A stretch of 64,000 nucleotides of DNA from Gillisia marina (GTDB lineage: Bacteria > Bacteroidota > Bacteroidia > Flavobacteriales > Flavobacteriaceae), in the NCBI RefSeq assembly GCF_000258765.1, contig NZ_AJLT01000024.1, positions 1 through 64,000 on the forward strand. The letters are read 5' to 3'. Below are positions 1 through 9,493 of this stretch, one piece after another. Position numbers and translations under genes: made by a program. Positions within the stretch are counted from its first letter, which is position 1; each line of letters opens with the position of its first letter. The notes below the pieces were generated by a model that saw nothing but the letters and a program-made list of their open reading frames with translations, did not search any database and was not told the origin of the DNA.

Positions 1-91
1 TTTTTTAATATTCTATTTGATAATAATCGAGGTAATAAATCCTATTTTAGAGTAGTTGTAGTATTTTTAAATCTAAAAAAAATATAAAAAA

Positions 92-802
92 ATGAAAAAT
101 ATAGTAGTAATACTCCTTTGTACCTTCTTTTCATTAGGGGTTCAAGCGCAAAGTTTTATTGGGGCCTGGGAAAGAACCTATACTTTAGAAAATGATGAGA
201 AACTTAAAAGTGTTTTGATTATTGCAGATGGCTTTCAAGTAACAAGCACATATAAGGCTAGTACGGGTGAATTTATACGCACAAACGGCGGGACTTGGAA
301 TTTAAATGGTGATACAATAACGGCAAAAATTGAATTTGACACGAAAGATCCTGAACGGGTTGGCACTGAAGTAAGTTTTGGCGTGTTTAATAATGATTCT
401 ATTATGGGAATTTTAGATAGTGAGATCGTTTACAATAGAATAGATCATGGAGACCCCGGGAAATTACAAGGCTCCTGGTTAATGTCTGGCAGAATTAGAG
501 ATGGAGAAATACAGCTACGAGACACGAGCGGACCAAGGAAAACTATGAAAATTTTATCCGGGACGCGTTTTCAATGGATTGCCTATAATACAGAAACCAA
601 ACAATTTATGGGCACCGGCGGGGGATCATATACCACCGAAAATGGAGAATATACAGAAGCTATCGAATTCTTTTCCAGAGACAACTCTAGAGTAGGTGCT
701 AGTTTAAAATTCAATTATAGCTTAAAAGATGGAAATTGGCATCACTCTGGCTTATCAAGTAAAGGAGATCCCATTCATGAAATATGGAGTTTAAGAGAGT
801 AG
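92..802 (+). CDS. Secreted protein with two repeated lipocalin-like halves
   Basis: A 236-residue protein with a clear signal peptide (about residues 1-19, ending V-Q-A-Q), so it is probably periplasmic or outer-membrane associated. The mature part looks duplicated. Half one (about 20-115) and half two (about 125-225) share the order G-(A/S)-W, F-Q, a T-G turn, G-G-(T/S), E-F and R-V-G. This fits small beta-barrel secreted proteins of Bacteroidota, but I do not recognise a characterised function. The ATG follows an A-rich leader and no neighbour is close enough to suggest an operon. The duplication is seen; the fold is inferred. Confidence 0.75.
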   Translation: MKNIVVILLCTFFSLGVQAQSFIGAWERTYTLENDEKLKSVLIIADGFQVTSTYKASTGEFIRTNGGTWNLNGDTITAKIEFDTKDPERVGTEVSFGVFNNDSIMGILDSEIVYNRIDHGDPGKLQGSWLMSGRIRDGEIQLRDTSGPRKTMKILSGTRFQWIAYNTETKQFMGTGGGSYTTENGEYTEAIEFFSRDNSRVGASLKFNYSLKDGNWHHSGLSSKGDPIHEIWSLRE

Positions 803-958
803 TCTTAAAAATACGAGATTCACAAAGTTTTTAATTTTGAGGCTTTAGTATATTTTTAAATCAGTGTTGCTTAATAAGAATCATTGAAATAGATGTAATA
901 CAGAATACTCTAATTCTCTACCTAACCTATTATAATCTTAATCATTTATACAAGGATT

Positions 959-1784
959 TTAATTAATAATTGCAACAATCCTCAGCGGTGCACCACTACC
1001 TCCTTTTATTTTCATTGGTAAGGCGATTACCTTAAAATCTTTACTGGGAAGTTTATCCAGATTCGTCAGATTCTCAAAAGCAGGAATATTTTTAGAAAGT
1101 AATGTAATATGACTTTCGAAATCTTGAGATTGACCATAATCTATGCTGGGAGTATCTATCCCTATCGCATGAATATTTCTATTTTTCACCAGCCACTTTG
1201 CCGCTTCCGGAGCTAATCCCGGAAAATGCAATTTTTTAACCGCTTCTTCTCCCCGCTCTTCAGTTCCCAAATATTTTAATTTGTCCGGGTATAATTTTGA
1301 AAAACCTGTTTCTAGCAAAATAATACTGCCGACCTTAATTTTACCATTTTCTTCCTCCCAAGTCTTAATATCTTCAATACTAATAAGATAATCTGGGTTT
1401 GCAATTGCATTTTCAGAAACATCTATTTTAATGGCATCGCCAATAAGGTTAGAAAGCGGAATTTCATCTACCGTCTGCCCATTTTCAGCAAAATGTATAG
1501 GTGCATCTATATGTGTTCCTCCATGTTCTGCGGTGGCAAAATTATTCGCTGCGTAATAAAAACCTTTATCGGTTATACCTTTTGCAACTTCTTCCATTTC
1601 GAATTCTTTGGCCGTTACCCAATAAATGGTTTCTTCAGAAAAAGAATGAGAAAGATCTATAATTTCGCCCATAGGAATTTCAGCTTTTTCTGAAGCAGGA
1701 ACCTCTTTAGAGCGTTCTGCTTTTTTATCGCAACCGATGATTATTAATAAGCAAATCAAAAAAAAAAGTCTTGATGATTTTCAT
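959..1784 (-). CDS. Cyclase-family (kynurenine formamidase-like) lipoprotein, start frameshifted
   Basis: A metal-dependent hydrolase of the cyclase family (PF04199), shown by the metal motif H-G-G-T-H-I-D-A-P-I-H. Family members hydrolyse amide or lactone bonds, such as formylkynurenine; the substrate here is unknown. The uninterrupted frame runs 1759-959 and would begin at a TTG inside a signal peptide. An ATG at 1784-1782 lies one frame away, across a run of 10 T on the coding strand (1758-1767). With 9 T the product begins MKIIKTFFLICLLIIIGC, a textbook lipoprotein signal with lipobox I-I-G-C. I therefore infer that the real gene starts at 1784 and that the run has one base too many. A lipoprotein cyclase would act at the cell envelope. 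Confidence 0.8.
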
Positions 1785-1822
1785 GATTTCTATAAATTAG
1801 GTTTTGAAGTCGGTTAGCCTTT

Positions 1823-2365
1823 CTATTCTGCCTGCTCATAAGCTTCCTTTAGCCAAGCCTCTAATTCGGCGTCTACTTGTCCAACATCACTTAATCTAAC
1901 CCGATGGGTACACATAGTGCCAAAAGGCCCTGAATTTTCAAGTCTTTCTGTAGTGGGTTTATCATTGAATTTTAAACCTAGATCTATTCTGGTTTTCGTG
2001 GCCGGTTTAATTAAAGCAAATTGTCGTTTTCTAATAATGCTAACACTTGTCTTTTTAGGGGTGACAGTGACATCATCTCCAAAAGTTGTTACTACCGATA
2101 GTAGCTTTTTATAGATAGGTAATAAATCTTCTTTTCCTTGATATTGATTTGCCACAAGATCTTCCGGCTCCTCGTTTTTTTCTTTCGATAATTGCACAAT
2201 AGTATTGGCAAAACCGTGTGTTACTTTATGCTCTTCCTTCAAAAACTTCATTGCCTCCCCGTGTTTGGCGAAAGCTTTCTTTTTCAATAATTGTTTCCAC
2301 TCTTCTAAAGATTTACCAGTTTTCTCGGGCATATTGGCGATCATTGTTTCTAGTGCTTTGTCCAT
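1823..2365 (-). CDS. DUF4287 / DUF5655 domain protein
   Basis: A 180-residue cytoplasmic protein with no signal or membrane segment. Residues 1-60 match the DUF4287 type: a T-G-K-S-L-E-E-W helix, then H-G-E-A-M-K-F-L-K-E-E-H-K-V-T-H-G-F-A-N. The C-terminal part (about 75-175) matches DUF5655, with S-I-I-R-K-R-Q-F-A-L-I-K-P-A-T-K-T-R-I-D-L-G-L. The biochemical function of both domains is unknown. Such genes often sit among small stress or accessory genes, as here. It ends 38 bases before the cyclase gene's inferred start, so the two may share a transcript. Confidence 0.85.
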   Translation of the reverse strand: MDKALETMIANMPEKTGKSLEEWKQLLKKKAFAKHGEAMKFLKEEHKVTHGFANTIVQLSKEKNEEPEDLVANQYQGKEDLLPIYKKLLSVVTTFGDDVTVTPKKTSVSIIRKRQFALIKPATKTRIDLGLKFNDKPTTERLENSGPFGTMCTHRVRLSDVGQVDAELEAWLKEAYEQAE

Positions 2366-2413
2366 ATTTAAAAGTTTTACGTCTATTATTTAATAAACTA
2401 GATTCATTTTTTA

Positions 2414-2900
2414 TTATTTGATGCTATCGACCTTCTTTTTTTCAATATATGAGTTTAATAGCTTTCCCGTCTTTTTCTGAATTTGATCTCTCATGTATGA
2501 AGACCAGCCCAAAAAATACCCACTGCTTCCCAGAGCCTGCTTAGACCATGTCCAGAGATTAAAATCATCTATATGCTTTATGATCTTGTCCTCTTTAAAT
2601 TGAAAATTAGCAGTGACATTATTAATAACGGTTCTTTTTTTTTGGCCCATACTTATATGTAGCTGTCCATTTCACCTTCCCATATTCTTTATTTACCTCT
2701 AAGATGTCATAACTTATGGAAAGCTTACCATTCTTTTTGCTAAGCAACATTTCCCACATACTTTTTGCCCTGTCCCCTTTAAGGATACCAAAAGCCGGGT
2801 CTTGGAATATAATATCTTCATGATAACAAGCTATCATTCCCTGCGCATTTCCATCTGAAAACGAACTATAAAATTTATGCAAGAGCTCTTTATGATTCAT
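2414..2900 (-). pseudogene. NTF2/SnoaL-like protein, split by a frameshift
   Basis: Two overlapping frames make one protein of about 160 residues. The first (2900-2622, 92 aa) begins MNHKELLHKFYSSFSDGNAQ and has the H-E-D-I-I-F-Q-D-P-A-F-G pattern of NTF2-like/SnoaL proteins. The second (2650-2414) carries the usual end, F-K-E-D-K-I-I-K-H-I-D-D-F-N-L-W-T-W. The break is a run of 9 A (2635-2643 on the plus strand); with 8 A the reading is continuous through Y-K-Y-G-P-K-K-R-T. NTF2-like folds bind small hydrophobic ligands or act as isomerases, so function cannot be fixed. I infer either a sequencing overcall or a slippery run; as written the gene is broken. Confidence 0.75.
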
Positions 2901-3241
2901 TTTTAATCGGTTTTAAAAAATGCTAAATACTATTTGTTCGAGTCCTTCGATTCCGCTAAATCTGGCACCTTTGCTACACAGTATTAACCTGTCTAAAGTA
3001 AAGTCAAAACATTTTGGCAGCTAGTTCAAACGGCTCGGGGGTTTCAAAGTTTACTCCCAACTTATTGAGATGCTGAAACAAGTTCAGCATGGCGTTAAAA
3101 ACTGAAGAAAGCTTTTTAAAATAGTAATTTATGAAAAAACGAAAAATCAGTTTTATTAAAGATACTCGAATTTATAATTTCATTCTATAAATGGTTTTCC
3201 CAATTCTAGAAAATCCTAAATTATAGATTTCATCTAAAAAA
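2901..3241. other. Intergenic stretch with one palindromic repeat
   Basis: No gene is supported here. It contains a perfect 8-bp inverted repeat (ATGCTGAA, 5-base loop, TTCAGCAT at 3070-3090) of the dispersed intergenic family, and a fragment with the TCGAGTCCTTCGATTCCGCT type of core near 2938-2957. On the minus strand a 29-codon open stretch from 3092 ends in a stop and has a coding-like look, but I cannot assign it to a family. Confidence 0.5.
3070..3090. repeat. Dispersed intergenic palindrome
   Basis: A perfect inverted repeat, ATGCTGAA / TTCAGCAT, with loop ACAAG. It belongs to the same style of intergenic element seen at several other gaps in this window (for example 50245-50262). Confidence 0.6.
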
Positions 3242-3844
3242 TCAATCTACATAATAACGAACCATTGGCCTGTTCTTAGAAGTGCGATCCACAATTTGAA
3301 AGCCTGCTCGTTCAAAAGATTTATATAAGCCTATCCAAGCAAATGAGTCCGGCAGTTTTTCTTGAGTTGGAGTGGTTGGATATGCTTCAATAATTTTTAT
3401 ACCTTGTTCTCGAGCATACTTTATAACTCCTTTTAGCAATGCTACAGAAACTCCTTGTCTTCTAAATTTCTTATCGATAAAAGTACAAGGGATAGACCAT
3501 ACTAATTGGTCGTCTATTGGTTTATGCACTCTCGATCTACTTAGCTTGAGGAAGTCTTGTCTGGGAGCAAAGGCACACCAAGCGATTGGGATTTCTTCAT
3601 AAAAACCAAGAATTCCGGTTGGGTGGCCTGCCCAAACTAGCTTTTTCATAGCTTCCTTGTTTCCACCATCAATCTTGCCCTCGATAAATTCAGCTTTATT
3701 GAGACGGTCATACATACACCAACAATTTCCGCAGGCTCCTTTTTCACCAAAGAGGTGTTCAAAATGATGCCAGTTGGACTTGGTTAATGATTCAAATCGT
3801 AGGGATCCTAAAAATTCGGGATCTACATGGCGGCTGTCCATCAC
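3242..3844 (-). CDS. GNAT-family N-acetyltransferase
   Basis: A 200-residue GNAT-fold acetyltransferase. The N-terminal third has the C-G-N-C-W-C-M-Y-D-R cysteine cluster seen in a GNAT subgroup of Bacteria and Archaea. The acetyl-CoA pyrophosphate loop follows as F-I-D-K-K-F-R-R-Q-G-V-S-V-A-L-L (about residues 125-140). The C-terminal V-R-Y-Y-V-D end is typical. The acceptor substrate is not known. The first two codons are both ATG. It stands alone, with repeat-rich intergenic DNA downstream. Confidence 0.85.
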   Translation of the reverse strand: MMDSRHVDPEFLGSLRFESLTKSNWHHFEHLFGEKGACGNCWCMYDRLNKAEFIEGKIDGGNKEAMKKLVWAGHPTGILGFYEEIPIAWCAFAPRQDFLKLSRSRVHKPIDDQLVWSIPCTFIDKKFRRQGVSVALLKGVIKYAREQGIKIIEAYPTTPTQEKLPDSFAWIGLYKSFERAGFQIVDRTSKNRPMVRYYVD

Positions 3845-4004
3845 AATTGATTTTAGTTCAAAGTTACCGATTCTCTTTTGAGATCGATCAAAGGAGTTCC
3901 AATAAAATTCTATAGGAAATGCAACTCCAATAACATCATTCCTCAGAAAAAAGAAAAAGGTAAATGAGTGATTTCATTTACCTTTTGAAATAAGTTCGGA
4001 AATC

Positions 4005-4436
4005 TTATTCTTTTCTGGCTATTTCGGTTTTCCAATCTTCTAGATAAGAATAGAATTCGTCCAATTTTTTCATTGCCATATCCTGGCTACCCGCTAATTT
4101 ACTCATCTCTCCCATCCATTTCACATCGTTTGGAGTCATTTCGTAATTTAGGGTTTCCAAGCCTTCTTCCATTTCCCAGATCACCACCATGTCGTAAGTT
4201 CCGGTAGTCATGTGATACGCATTAGGAGCTGGGATGCCGGCATTTTGATCGGCCTTGGCAAAATAATCCTTGATAAGAGTCTTGGCCTTGTCCATTTTAC
4301 CGGGCTGGAATTTTATGAACACCATTTTCACCCAAACCGGGTTTTCAATTTTTTTGGCTTTTATTTCCTGGGCAGAAAGGAGTTGACCAGAGAAGAAAAT
4401 GGCAATCGCTAAAAAAAAATACTTGAATTTTCTCAT
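4005..4436 (-). CDS. Small secreted protein, NIPSNAP/ABM-like barrel
   Basis: A 143-residue protein with a signal peptide (cleavage near S-A-Q-E, residue 22). The mature part begins with a strand, W-V-K-M-V-F-I-K-F-Q-P-G-K, followed by a helix and then T-G-T-Y-D-M-V-V-I-W-E-M, the layout of dimeric ferredoxin-like (ABM/NIPSNAP) proteins. The assignment is tentative and no catalytic residue is obvious. The signal region contains a run of 9 T (plus-strand A at 4411-4419) that is in frame here, which matters when judging the frameshifted runs elsewhere. It follows the ECF sigma gene by about 215 bases on the same strand and could be one of its targets. Confidence 0.6.
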   Translation of the reverse strand: MRKFKYFFLAIAIFFSGQLLSAQEIKAKKIENPVWVKMVFIKFQPGKMDKAKTLIKDYFAKADQNAGIPAPNAYHMTTGTYDMVVIWEMEEGLETLNYEMTPNDVKWMGEMSKLAGSQDMAMKKLDEFYSYLEDWKTEIARKE

Positions 4437-4651
4437 GATTGTTGATTTTAATTAATAAATGATTTTTCAACCAAAGAGAAACAGGTTAAATTCAAAATCA
4501 AAAATCGATGTGGGTATAGTTTGGAGCTGAAATATAATTAGTTCCGTAACTTCTAAATTAATTAAAATATTTTATATTCAATTAATAATCAACCACTTAA
4601 ATGTTTAGTGCTTATGTAAAATTCAATGATTTTATAAATCAACAGCCGTGA

Positions 4652-5914
4652 TTACAAATCAGCTATTTTTTTATTCAATAATCGGATTTCCGCTTCCGCA
4701 GAAGTGAGTGAAATAGCTTTTAAATAATTTGTTTCAGCTAAAGCTTTATCAGATTCCGCATAAATTTCGCCTAGCAGACTATAATACAGATAGTTTTTTT
4801 GCCATTCTTTTAAAAACTCCGACTTCTTCAATTCTTTTAAGGTGAATTCGCCACCCTTCAATTTATAAACCACCGTTAATCTATTAAGCGCCACTACAGA
4901 AGTTGGATATAACTGAAAAAGAAGATCGTAATATGCCAATATTTGCTTCCAATTTGTGTCTTCATAGTTTTTGGTAACACAATGCTCATAAGCTATGGCG
5001 GCTTCAATATGATAGGTACTTAATTTCTCACCAGAGGCTGCTTTATTTAAATATTGAACTCCTTCACTTATAAGTTGTGCATTCCAATTGCCTCTATCCT
5101 GTTGTGCCAATAAAACAATTTCCCCTTCCGGAGTTATTCTACTTTCTATTCTGGAGGCGTGAAAACACATGAGTGCCATGGCAGCATATACTTGCGGTAG
5201 TTGCGTTTGGCTATGATCGCACAACAACTTGCAGAGGTACATCGCTTGGTGCAAAAGATCTTTTCTTATAAGTTCGTTGGATTTCCCCGAATTATAACCT
5301 TCATTAAAAATGAGATAAATGGCCTTTAACACTGCTTCTATTCGTTCCTGAATTTGATTATCCTCAGGGAATTCAGGCTTTATTTTTTCTTTTCTGAAAA
5401 ATTCCCGGGTGCGATATAATCTTTTCGAGATGTTTTCTTCTGAAGTTAAAAAAGCACTGGCAATTTCTGAAGTAGAAAATCCACAGAGTGTTTTTAGAAT
5501 CAGTGTAATTTGATTTTCGGGAGAAAGTTGTTCATGACAACAGGCAAACATCATTCGCATAAGATCGTCCTGGATCTCATCCTCCTGCCATAATTTTTCC
5601 ATCTGTGCACTCATGGTATATTCAGACTGTAAGAGCTTCCTGTCTGGATCGGAGAAATCTATATTCGAAGAATACTTGTTTCTTCGTATTGCGTTGATTG
5701 CCTTATTTTTTGCAACGCGCATGAGCCAAGCCGGTGGATTTTCCGGCAAGCCTTTTAAAGCCCAGTTTTGCACAGCGGTAATAAATGTCTCTTGAACTAC
5801 ATCTTCGGAAAGCTGTAAATTCTCTATCCCAAAAATCTTTACAAGTACTGCCACCATCTTTCCGGCTTCACGCCTAAAAAGGGAATCTGTTAATACTTGT
5901 ATCTCTTTTTTCAA
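4652..5914 (-). CDS. ECF RNA polymerase sigma factor, ECF42 type with C-terminal extension
   Basis: A 420-residue sigma factor, more than twice the length of a minimal ECF sigma. The sigma-2 region is about residues 10-85 (F-G-I-E-N-L-Q-L-S-E-D-V-V-Q-E-T-F, then P-P-A-W-L-M-R-V-A-K-N-K-A) and sigma-4 about 115-170 (I-L-K-T-L-C-G-F-S-T-S-E-I-A). A helical extension follows: a DUF6596-like block with I-F-N-E-G-Y-N, then TPR-like repeats at the end. This architecture plus a DGPF (YciI) protein two genes upstream on the same strand is the hallmark of group ECF42, which usually lacks an anti-sigma factor; the extension is thought to control activity. The signal sensed is unknown. Confidence 0.9.
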   Translation of the reverse strand: MKKEIQVLTDSLFRREAGKMVAVLVKIFGIENLQLSEDVVQETFITAVQNWALKGLPENPPAWLMRVAKNKAINAIRRNKYSSNIDFSDPDRKLLQSEYTMSAQMEKLWQEDEIQDDLMRMMFACCHEQLSPENQITLILKTLCGFSTSEIASAFLTSEENISKRLYRTREFFRKEKIKPEFPEDNQIQERIEAVLKAIYLIFNEGYNSGKSNELIRKDLLHQAMYLCKLLCDHSQTQLPQVYAAMALMCFHASRIESRITPEGEIVLLAQQDRGNWNAQLISEGVQYLNKAASGEKLSTYHIEAAIAYEHCVTKNYEDTNWKQILAYYDLLFQLYPTSVVALNRLTVVYKLKGGEFTLKELKKSEFLKEWQKNYLYYSLLGEIYAESDKALAETNYLKAISLTSAEAEIRLLNKKIADL

Positions 5915-6053
5915 AATTTAGTTTGATTATAAAAGAATTTATTTCAGAATAATTTTAAAAGAAACCATTCTTAAGACTAGGCTAAAAAAGTTCAACCATC
6001 TAATTAGACTGCGCCCAATAAAGATGGTTGAAACTTATACATTTTAAATTTAA

Positions 6054-6659
6054 TTACTCTGCAGGAAAATCTGGCGCACTCATTAATTCATGCATTTGTT
6101 GTACATGACGATCTGTGTGTCCAGACATAAATAAGATTACCTGTAAACCATCCAGAGTTCCAAAAGGCAATTGTGCATAATGGTTTCTAAGATCGTCCTC
6201 GGTATCTTTTAAATAATCTATATGATCTTCTCTACTGTCTTTAAAAGTCTCTAATGTAGCTTCGAAGTCTCCAAACTGGCCAGTTGGCTCCATTTGCTTT
6301 TGGGTTTTTACTTTGGTAGACCGGTCTTCAATAAAGCCAAGAATTTGCTCATCGCTCATTTTAACCTCACCTCGTCTGGAAGGATCTGCAGGAGTTTTTA
6401 AGCTTTGCTTTACCATTCCAAAAATTCCATTTTCTGTAATCGCCAAATGCTCTGTGATCTCTACAAGAGACCAAGTTTCAGCATCGGGTTTGTAGTTAAG
6501 TTGAGCCTCAGACAATCCATCTAAAGCGCTTAACATTTCGTCTCGAGAATCTGTAAGTTCCTTAACTGCCATTTCTCGTTCAGCATCTGTAAGTTTTATA
6601 GTTCCGGCAGTGAAACTTACTAAAACAAACATTACGATAGGTAAAATGATTTTTTTCAT
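6054..6659 (-). CDS. Secreted DinB-family protein
   Basis: A 201-residue DinB-like four-helix protein. The family fold places three histidines around a metal ion; visible candidates are in I-T-E-H-L-A-I-T-E-N (about residue 71) and G-H-T-D-R-H-V-Q-Q (about 180-184). The N-terminus is a signal peptide (V-S-F-T-A-G-T), unusual for the mostly cytoplasmic thiol-transferase-like DinB proteins, so export is inferred. It lies 18 bases downstream of the DGPF gene and about 140 bases upstream of the ECF sigma gene, all on the minus strand, so the three probably form one regulated unit. Confidence 0.85.
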   Translation of the reverse strand: MKKIILPIVMFVLVSFTAGTIKLTDAEREMAVKELTDSRDEMLSALDGLSEAQLNYKPDAETWSLVEITEHLAITENGIFGMVKQSLKTPADPSRRGEVKMSDEQILGFIEDRSTKVKTQKQMEPTGQFGDFEATLETFKDSREDHIDYLKDTEDDLRNHYAQLPFGTLDGLQVILFMSGHTDRHVQQMHELMSAPDFPAE

Positions 6660-6677
6660 AATTTAATTACTTTAAAA

Positions 6678-7028
6678 TTACATTTTTAATTCACTAATTT
6701 CTCTCACTTCCACAATTCCATTTTCAAACTCTAAGATAGGACATCCACTCGATATTTCCAGTGCCTCGTCATAAGAATTCGCCTTACATGCAAGGTATCC
6801 TCCTACCATTTCCTTTCCTTCCATAAATGGACCATCGCTTATTACTTTACCCGTACCACGTACAACTTTTCCGGTTTCGTTTAAAGGTTGTGCTCCAATG
6901 AGTTTACCATCTTCTTGGAGGCTACCCATCCATTGCATCCATTTTTGCATGTGTTGTTGCCATGCCTCAGGAGATTCGTGATCGTCTGGTCCTTCCCCTC
7001 CTCTAAATAATAATAAATACTCTTTCAT
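6678..7028 (-). CDS. YciI/DGPF-domain protein linked to ECF42 sigma
   Basis: A 116-residue YCII-related protein. The name-giving D-G-P-F motif is visible at residues 65-68, followed by M-E-G-K-E-M-V-G-G-Y. The N-terminus M-K-E-Y-L-L-L-F-R-G-G is typical of the group. DGPF proteins form dimeric ferredoxin-like folds; their reaction is not established. Known ECF42 loci pair a DGPF gene with the sigma gene and the sigma usually drives it, so this is the likely head of the DGPF-DinB-sigma unit. Confidence 0.92.
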   Translation of the reverse strand: MKEYLLLFRGGEGPDDHESPEAWQQHMQKWMQWMGSLQEDGKLIGAQPLNETGKVVRGTGKVISDGPFMEGKEMVGGYLACKANSYDEALEISSGCPILEFENGIVEVREISELKM

Positions 7029-7347
7029 TTTAATTCGATTTAAATTCTTAATTCAAGGTTCTGCTTTTTACAGAATCAAGCTTCTTAGGGCATAACACTT
7101 CAGAAAAAAATATTTGGACATCATTTTCTAATTATTTTTTAAATGATTAAAACAGTACTGAACATCTTATTCTTAGAAGCATGAATTTTTTTTACAAAAA
7201 ATATATTATTAATCATTATAAAATAACGATTTAAAAACCACTCAACGAAAAAACACTTCAATCTAATAAAAAGTTATTTATATTACCCGCATCCCCAGTA
7301 AGTTATATTTATTGGAGTGAGCCCTAACCTCAATTTATTGCTATTTT
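7029..7347. other. Divergent promoter region, no gene seen
   Basis: This 319-base AT-rich gap separates the minus-strand DGPF unit from the plus-strand hybrid kinase. I see no coding frame or clear terminator. On the minus strand TGTCCA at 7120-7115 resembles the TGTCGA -35 described for ECF42 sigma factors, but no convincing -10 follows, so it is only a weak candidate. Confidence 0.4.
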
Positions 7348-9484
7348 ATGTTCAAAAAGAGTATTTCTTTAACTACATACAAAAAACTCATTCTACTTAT
7401 AATATTATTAGGTGGACTGTTTACAGTAATGTATATCACTCTTTTCTATTATATTAATCAACAGGAGTCTATTGTACAAAAAAAATGCTGTAGAACAGTT
7501 AAATAATGAAGCTCGATCCCTTTACGAGTTAAAATCTGAACCTTTACTTTCCACCATAACAGATCTCACTTATTGGGATAAGTTCGTAGACTATTTTGAC
7601 AATCTAGACCATGAATGGTACGATGAAGATGTTGCATCTGTAATAGAATCGTTTGATATAGATTATGTTGCTGTTTACGACTTAGATGCCAGAATGCTAA
7701 GAAACCAAAAGACAGCTAATCTTAAAACTGAAGATTTTATTCCGCCTTATGCATTCAAACTATTACATAAAGAGAAATTCATAAAATTTCATATGATCAT
7801 TCCGGAAGGCTTGGTAGAAGTAATGGGTGCTACAGTTCATCCAACCGATGATCCTGAAAAGTTGGAAACAGAACCCTCAGGTTACTTTTTTATTAGTAGG
7901 TTGTTAAACAAAGAATACACAGATAATTTAGCCCAAATTAGTGGAGCATCCGTTTATATTTCTGAAGAAATGGATATCGCGACACAATCGGCTACTAAAA
8001 ATGAACCAATTGCTTATATAGCTTTGGAAAATTGGAACCACGAACAAATTTCACGACTCGTATTCCAAAGACCAACCAACATTCAATTTGACACCACAAA
8101 GCAACTATTTTATGTAATATTACTCGCTTTCTTCATCAATTTATTGTTGATCATCTATTTTTCCAAAAAATGGGTCTATAAACCACTTCGTTTAATTACA
8201 AAAATCCTTAAGAAAAAAGATAAAAAAGCTATTAAAAATTTAAAAAGGGTTTCCGGTGAATTTGGTGATATAGGCGATTTATTCGAACTAAACAATCAAC
8301 AAAATGAAGCTCTTTTAAAAGCAAAAAATAAAGCCGAGGAGAGCGATAGATTAAAAATGGCATTTCTAACTAATCTATCCCATGAGATTAGAACTCCTAT
8401 GAATGCTATTTTAGGATTCTCAGAGCTAATAGATGACTCTAATTTATCTAAAACAGAACGCTTAGAGTATATAGAAATAATACAAAAAAGCGGGAAGAAT
8501 TTAGTTCTTATTATAGACGATCTTATAGAAATGTCTAAAATAGATTCTGCCCAAATCGAACCAAATTACACATCTATTAACCTTCAAAATTCACTGAAGG
8601 AAATTTACAATGCTGTTAAAATAACGATTCCCCGAAAAGAACATATTGACTTTCTATTAGAACTTCCGGACATACCTTTCGAAAAACATGTGATGATAGA
8701 TATCACTAAACTAAAACAGATTATCACAAACTTGCTTACCAATGCCATAAAATTCACAGAACATGGTTTTATAAAATTTGGCTATACAGTTGATGCCTCG
8801 AAAAAGAGACTAATTTTTACCGTAGTAGATTCGGGACAAGGCATTCATAAAGATGATCAGATTTCAATTTTCAATAGATTTAGGAAACTAGATAAAAAAT
8901 CTTCTGAATTTAAAAGCGGACTAGGATTGGGACTAGCAATCTCTAAAGCTTATGTAGAGATGATGGGTGGCGATTTAAGCTTACAGTCTGAAATTGATAA
9001 AGGATCTACGTTCACCTTCACCTTACCCTTAATTTTGGATCATTTGAATGAGCATATTGGAGAAAACTGTCCTGTTAGTACGGTTATGTATAACAACCAA
9101 TTAATTGGAAACATCCTAGTGGCAGAAGATGATAATATAAATTTTTTATTAGTAGACAAACTTATAAGATCTAAAAATCATGATGTAGTTCGGGCAGTAA
9201 ATGGTATCGAAGCAGTAGAAAAATGTTCAAATATGCCAGAAATCGATTTGGTTCTTATGGATATAAAAATGCCTGAGATGGATGGTTTTGAGGCGATGAA
9301 AAGAATTAAGCTAATTAGACCTCATTTGCCTGTAATAGCACATACCGCTTATGTTTCAGAAGAAATTAAAAGTGAAATTACGAAGGCAGGTTTTTATGGA
9401 TATATTAAAAAGCCTCTACAAAAAGAACTTTTGTTCAATATGATGAATGAAGCATTATTGAAATTTCAGAAAAAAATAAACTAA
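7348..9484 (+). CDS. Hybrid sensor histidine kinase with extracellular sensor and receiver, frameshifted near the N-terminus
   Basis: A membrane-bound hybrid two-component kinase. The first membrane segment (about residues 13-36) is encoded from the ATG at 7348. A periplasmic sensor with the CHASE4-like T-D-L-T-Y-W-D-K-F-V-D-Y pattern follows, then a second membrane segment near residue 255. The HisKA H-box is F-L-T-N-L-S-H-E-I-R-T-P-M-N (His about 345), then the ATPase N-box N-L-L-T-N-A-I-K-F-T and G-L-G-L-G-L-A-I-S. The C-terminal receiver has E-D-D and phospho-acceptor M-D-I-K-M-P-E-M-D-G (Asp about 638). An 8-A run (7478-7485) puts the first membrane segment out of frame; 7 A restores one 711-residue protein. 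The uninterrupted part is 7472-9484. Confidence 0.9.
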
Positions 9485-9493
9485 TAAATCTAA

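Noticed and set aside
7111-7120. ECF42-like -35 (TGTCCA) upstream of the DGPF gene
   Set aside because: It has one mismatch to TGTCGA and no convincing -10, so it is too weak to call a promoter.
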